Shown here in pieces: positions 6,256 to 7,081 of a DNA stretch of 7,081 nucleotides. This stretch comes from Candidatus Bipolaricaulota bacterium (GTDB taxonomy: Bacteria > Bipolaricaulota > Bipolaricaulia > RBG-16-55-9 > DRXL01): NCBI GenBank assembly GCA_026414955.1, contig JAOAIA010000066.1, positions 1 to 7,081 of the forward strand. Direction: 5' to 3'. The notes under the pieces are model-generated. The model saw nothing but the letters and a program-made list of their open reading frames with translations, had not been told where the DNA came from and searched no databases. The number at the start of each line of letters is the position of its first letter. The first letter of the stretch is position 1. The position numbers and the translations under genes were made by a program.

Positions 6256-6266
6256 AGCTGTCAGCT
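6256..6266. promoter_or_regulatory. 11-bp palindrome at the operon transcript start
   Basis: AGCTG-T-CAGCT is a perfect 5+1+5 inverted repeat straddling the predicted start (about 6264). It could be a repressor site or a small leader hairpin; the length is too short to be sure. Confidence 0.3.
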
Positions 6267-6270
6267 GTTT

Positions 6271-6299
6271 ATTATGACGAACCGAGTAGAGGATGTCAA
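6271..6299 (-). promoter_or_regulatory. Promoter of the NusG-II/Gx/ABC/rsmA operon
   Basis: On the - strand, TTGACA (6299-6294), a 17-nt spacer and CATAAT (6276-6271) match 11 of 12 consensus positions. The start would be near 6264, 14 bases before ATG 6250. No other promoter of this quality was seen before the downstream genes, so it can serve all five. Confidence 0.85.
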
Positions 6300-6330
6300 T
6301 GAGCGAAGGGATCCCCTGGCATTCCCCGTC

Positions 6331-6359
6331 TTGACGTGTTAATCTCTTTATGACATCTT
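6331..6359 (+). promoter_or_regulatory. Weak candidate rightward promoter
   Basis: TTGACG (6331-6336) with a 17-nt spacer to CATCTT (6354-6359) is a good -35 but poor -10 (3 of 6). If this were the promoter, the transcript would start near 6366 and lose the 5' strand of the RNA element described at 6354-6435. An upstream start is therefore needed for that element to form. Confidence 0.25.
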
Positions 6360-6435
6360 TATTCAAGGGGAACCCTCTGCGAAGAGGGGGTGCACAGCCG
6401 CGGGTCTCCCTGAGACCACCGGGCTGCCAAAGATG
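6354..6435 (+). ncRNA. Predicted three-way-junction leader RNA, GEMM-I (c-di-GMP-I) riboswitch-like
   Basis: There are three helices. The closing helix is CATCTTT (6354-6360) with AAAGATG (6429-6435). The second is CCCTCT (6373-6378), a GCGA GNRA tetraloop, and AGAGGG (6383-6388). The third is CAGCC (6395-6399) with GGCTG (6422-6426), extended by GGTCTC (6403-6408), a CCT loop and GAGACC (6412-6417). GEMM-I riboswitches have this order: a closing stem, a GNRA hairpin preceded by GGGCAAACC, then GCAAAGCC opening the second arm. Here the matching segments are AGGGGAACC (6367-6375) and TGCACAGCC (6391-6399). The closing helix contains the ATG (6433) of the Crp/Fnr gene, so folding would hide the start. 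The second arm is short for GEMM, the junction bases are not all canonical, and a matching promoter is not evident. The fold is well supported by pairing; the class is a resemblance. Confidence 0.45.
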
Positions 6436-6807
6436 CGCAAGACAAACTGTGCCGTCTGTGAAGCCCGCTGCCCCTTCGGTTCTCTCTCGCTTCATGAGCG
6501 GTCCCGGCTCAACTCCCTCATTCGCCATCACCGCTACGAGAAGGGCGAGACGATCTTTGCCCAAGGGAACATGATTTCTGGGTGTTATATGCTCTGCGAG
6601 GGCAAGGTGCAGCTGGCGCATCGTACAGGCCACACACAGATCGTCAAGTTCCTCCGTGATGGCGAGTGCTTTTAAGTCCCAGCAGCGTCTTGGCACGGGC
6701 ATTGACTGACTCTGTTGTGGGTTGGATCAGTCCCGCTTACCCCCCCCCGTGAGCGTAAAATGCGCTTCAGAAGCGGAAAGCAAGCGATGATTGAACTAGT
6801 TCATTGA
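6433..6807 (+). pseudogene. Broken Crp/Fnr-family regulator
   Basis: From ATG 6433, 80 residues read as the front of a Crp/Fnr protein. C6, C9 and C13 (CAVCEARC) recall the Fnr-type Fe-S or redox cluster ligands, and YEKGETIFAQGN (35-46) with GCYMLCEGKVQL (50-61) is the cNMP-binding barrel. The frame ends at TAA 6673-6675 right after DGECF, where FGExAL should follow. The barrel then resumes in a second frame (6672-6752: LARALTDSVVGWI). After the C9 run it returns to the first frame (6748-6807: RERKMRFRSGKQAMIELVH). One extra T in the T4 run at 6670 and one C fewer in the C9 run would join the pieces. Even so, the phosphate-binding cassette and several later residues would be missing. There is no HTH in frame and no ribosome binding site at 6433. 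It is decayed, unless the two runs are sequencing errors. Confidence 0.7.
6740..6748. repeat. C9 homopolymer within the Crp/Fnr remnant
   Basis: Nine C in a row lie at the exact point where the Crp/Fnr-like frame must shift by one base. It is either a slippage mutation, a switchable tract or a sequencing/assembly error. Confidence 0.9.
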
Positions 6808-6840
6808 AGTAATTCAAGGAAGAAGATTGAACTAGTTCAT
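6789..6840. repeat. 16-bp direct repeat, two copies 36 bp apart
   Basis: GATTGAACTAGTTCAT occurs at 6789-6804 and 6825-6840 with no mismatch. Each copy contains the perfect 12-bp palindrome TGAACTAGTTCA (6792-6803 and 6828-6839). The sequence between the copies differs from what flanks them, so this is not a simple tandem duplication of 36 bp. Confidence 0.95.
6791..6840 (+). promoter_or_regulatory. Three Crp/Fnr-type operator-like sites
   Basis: The pattern TTGAA-N4-TTCAW appears three times: 6791-6804 (N4 = CTAG), 6804-6817 (GTAA) and 6827-6840 (CTAG). It fits TTGA-N6-TCAA, the general site of Fnr-like regulators, though the canonical Fnr bases (TTGAT-N4-ATCAA) differ at the inner position. 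The third site is centred at 6833.5, about 42 bases before the predicted transcript start near 6876, the class II activator position; the others are at about -65 and -78. The caveat is that the third site also codes for a plausible Crp/Fnr piece (IELVHRQ), so it may be a coding relic. Confidence 0.45.
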
Positions 6841-6869
6841 AGACAGGGCAGTGGGAACAGGGCTATATT
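6840..6869 (+). promoter_or_regulatory. Candidate promoter of the 51-aa peptide gene
   Basis: TAGACA (6840-6845), an 18-nt spacer and TATATT (6864-6869) match 5 of 6 positions at each box. The start would be near 6876, about 20 bases before ATG 6896. The -35 box touches the third operator-like site. Confidence 0.45.
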
Positions 6870-6880
6870 TAGCCTAGAGG

Positions 6881-6890
6881 AAGGAGGTGA
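6881..6890 (+). promoter_or_regulatory. Perfect ribosome binding site for the peptide ORF
   Basis: AAGGAGGTGA matches the anti-Shine-Dalgarno end of 16S rRNA over ten bases, with 5 nt to ATG 6896. It is the best ribosome binding site in the window and the main argument that the peptide is expressed. Confidence 0.75.
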
Positions 6891-6895
6891 AAACA

Positions 6896-7051
6896 ATGGG
6901 AGAATTAGTAGAGAAGCTTCGTGAGCTAGCCAATGTTGTGGGCATTTCGGCAACCGAGATCGTCACAAATAGGGGCGGGAATTGGGACCCTCCAGTAGAA
7001 CAATGCCAGCAGTGCTGTTTGTACTCAGGTGGCGGCTTTGTCGAAATGTAA
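6896..7051 (+). CDS. 51-aa peptide: HTH-like N-terminal half, Cys-rich tail
   Basis: The start is ATG 6896 and the stop TAA 7049-7051. Residues 1-15 are an amphipathic helix (MGELVEKLRELANVV). Residues 11-26 (LANVVGISATEIVTNR) resemble a helix-turn-helix of Crp/Fnr or XRE type. The rest is Gly/Pro-rich with three Cys in CQQCC (37-41), a single Trp30, a GGG run (45-47) and acidic VEM at the end. One reading is a ribosomally made modified-peptide precursor with a helical leader, a GG (27-28) boundary and a Cys core. A second is a tiny regulator. A third is the frameshifted HTH end of the broken Crp/Fnr gene that happens to have gained a start. No modification enzyme is in the window, but a ribosome-binding-site-like AGGGGGT follows 19 bp after the stop. 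I favour a real small gene only modestly. Confidence 0.55.
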   Translation: MGELVEKLRELANVVGISATEIVTNRGGNWDPPVEQCQQCCLYSGGGFVEM

Positions 7052-7070
7052 AAGCCTAATGATCTTGGAC

Positions 7071-7077
7071 AGGGGGT
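7071..7077 (+). promoter_or_regulatory. Possible ribosome binding site of a gene starting past the window
   Basis: AGGGGGT lies 5 bases before the window end, and no start codon follows inside the window. It suggests that a further gene, co-transcribed with the peptide ORF, begins just beyond 7081. Confidence 0.3.
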
Positions 7078-7081
7078 AGAT

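Noticed and set aside
6361..6435. TPP riboswitch, suggested by CTGAGA at 6410-6415
   Set aside because: The other conserved TPP parts (CCTGAT and the ATACCAGCG-type segment) are absent; the CTGAGA is part of a plain hairpin.
6247..6702. 151-codon - strand frame across the right-hand regulatory region
   Set aside because: It would cover the operon promoter, the leader RNA and the Crp/Fnr front, and has no domain signal.
6975..6988. 14-bp match GCGGGAATTGGGAC between the peptide gene and the - strand of rsmA (3437-3450)
   Set aside because: A match of this length in 7 kb is not far from chance, and the sequence around it differs on both sides.
1..7081. CRISPR array, insertion sequence or plasmid origin
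   Set aside because: No regular repeat-spacer series, transposase motif, terminal inverted repeats or iteron array was seen; the only notable repeats are the two 16-bp copies near 6789-6840.

Overview
The window is bacterial. It encodes its tRNA with a 3' CCA, uses sigma70-type promoters (TTGACA, 17 nt, TATAAT) and strong AGGAGG ribosome binding sites, and carries a bacterial rsmA. The base composition is fairly G+C-rich through most genes and more A+T-rich in the last ~300 bases. The pairing of a NusG-domain-II protein with a Gx-type membrane protein is common in anaerobic and fermentative bacteria (Firmicutes, Thermotogae and relatives). The lineage cannot be named from this sequence.

Left part (1-2783, mostly + strand). 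The window opens inside a DUF4097-type beta-repeat protein, followed by a 74-residue coiled-coil protein. Next is a decayed patch (about 490-730) holding the front half of an MNT-type nucleotidyltransferase and a possible membrane-protein scrap. This abuts the 3' end of a tRNA-Leu(CAA) gene, which is transcribed leftward from a perfect-consensus promoter. Rightward again come an unrecognised 151-residue protein, a two-TM protein with an HX3CX2C zinc-finger-like motif, and a fumarylacetoacetate-hydrolase-family enzyme. These three genes overlap or nearly touch and look like one operon.

Middle (2737-6299, - strand). A five-gene operon runs leftward: NusG-domain-II protein, Gx-family membrane protein, ABC ATPase, ABC-2 permease, rsmA. 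The first four are joined by three 4-nt ATGA overlaps, and rsmA follows after 7 nt. One near-consensus promoter (6271-6299) can serve all five. The end of rsmA overlaps the end of the FAH gene tail to tail by 47 bp.

Right end (6300-7081, + strand) is the unusual part. A predicted three-way-junction RNA lies just before and over the start of a Crp/Fnr-family gene. It has a 7-bp closing helix, a GNRA-capped hairpin and a second hairpin beginning AGCC, a layout resembling the GEMM-I (c-di-GMP-I) riboswitch. The Crp/Fnr gene is broken: it stops after 80 residues, and recognisable pieces continue in other frames through a T4 run and a C9 run. Three TTGA-N6-TCAW sites follow, spaced so that the last sits near -42 of a plausible promoter. 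That promoter precedes a 51-codon ORF with a perfect AAGGAGGTGA ribosome binding site. The encoded peptide has an HTH-like N-terminal half and a Cys-rich tail (CQQCC). It is either a new small regulated peptide, possibly a modified-peptide precursor whose partner genes lie past the window end, or the tail of the decayed Crp/Fnr gene. Both readings are kept open.
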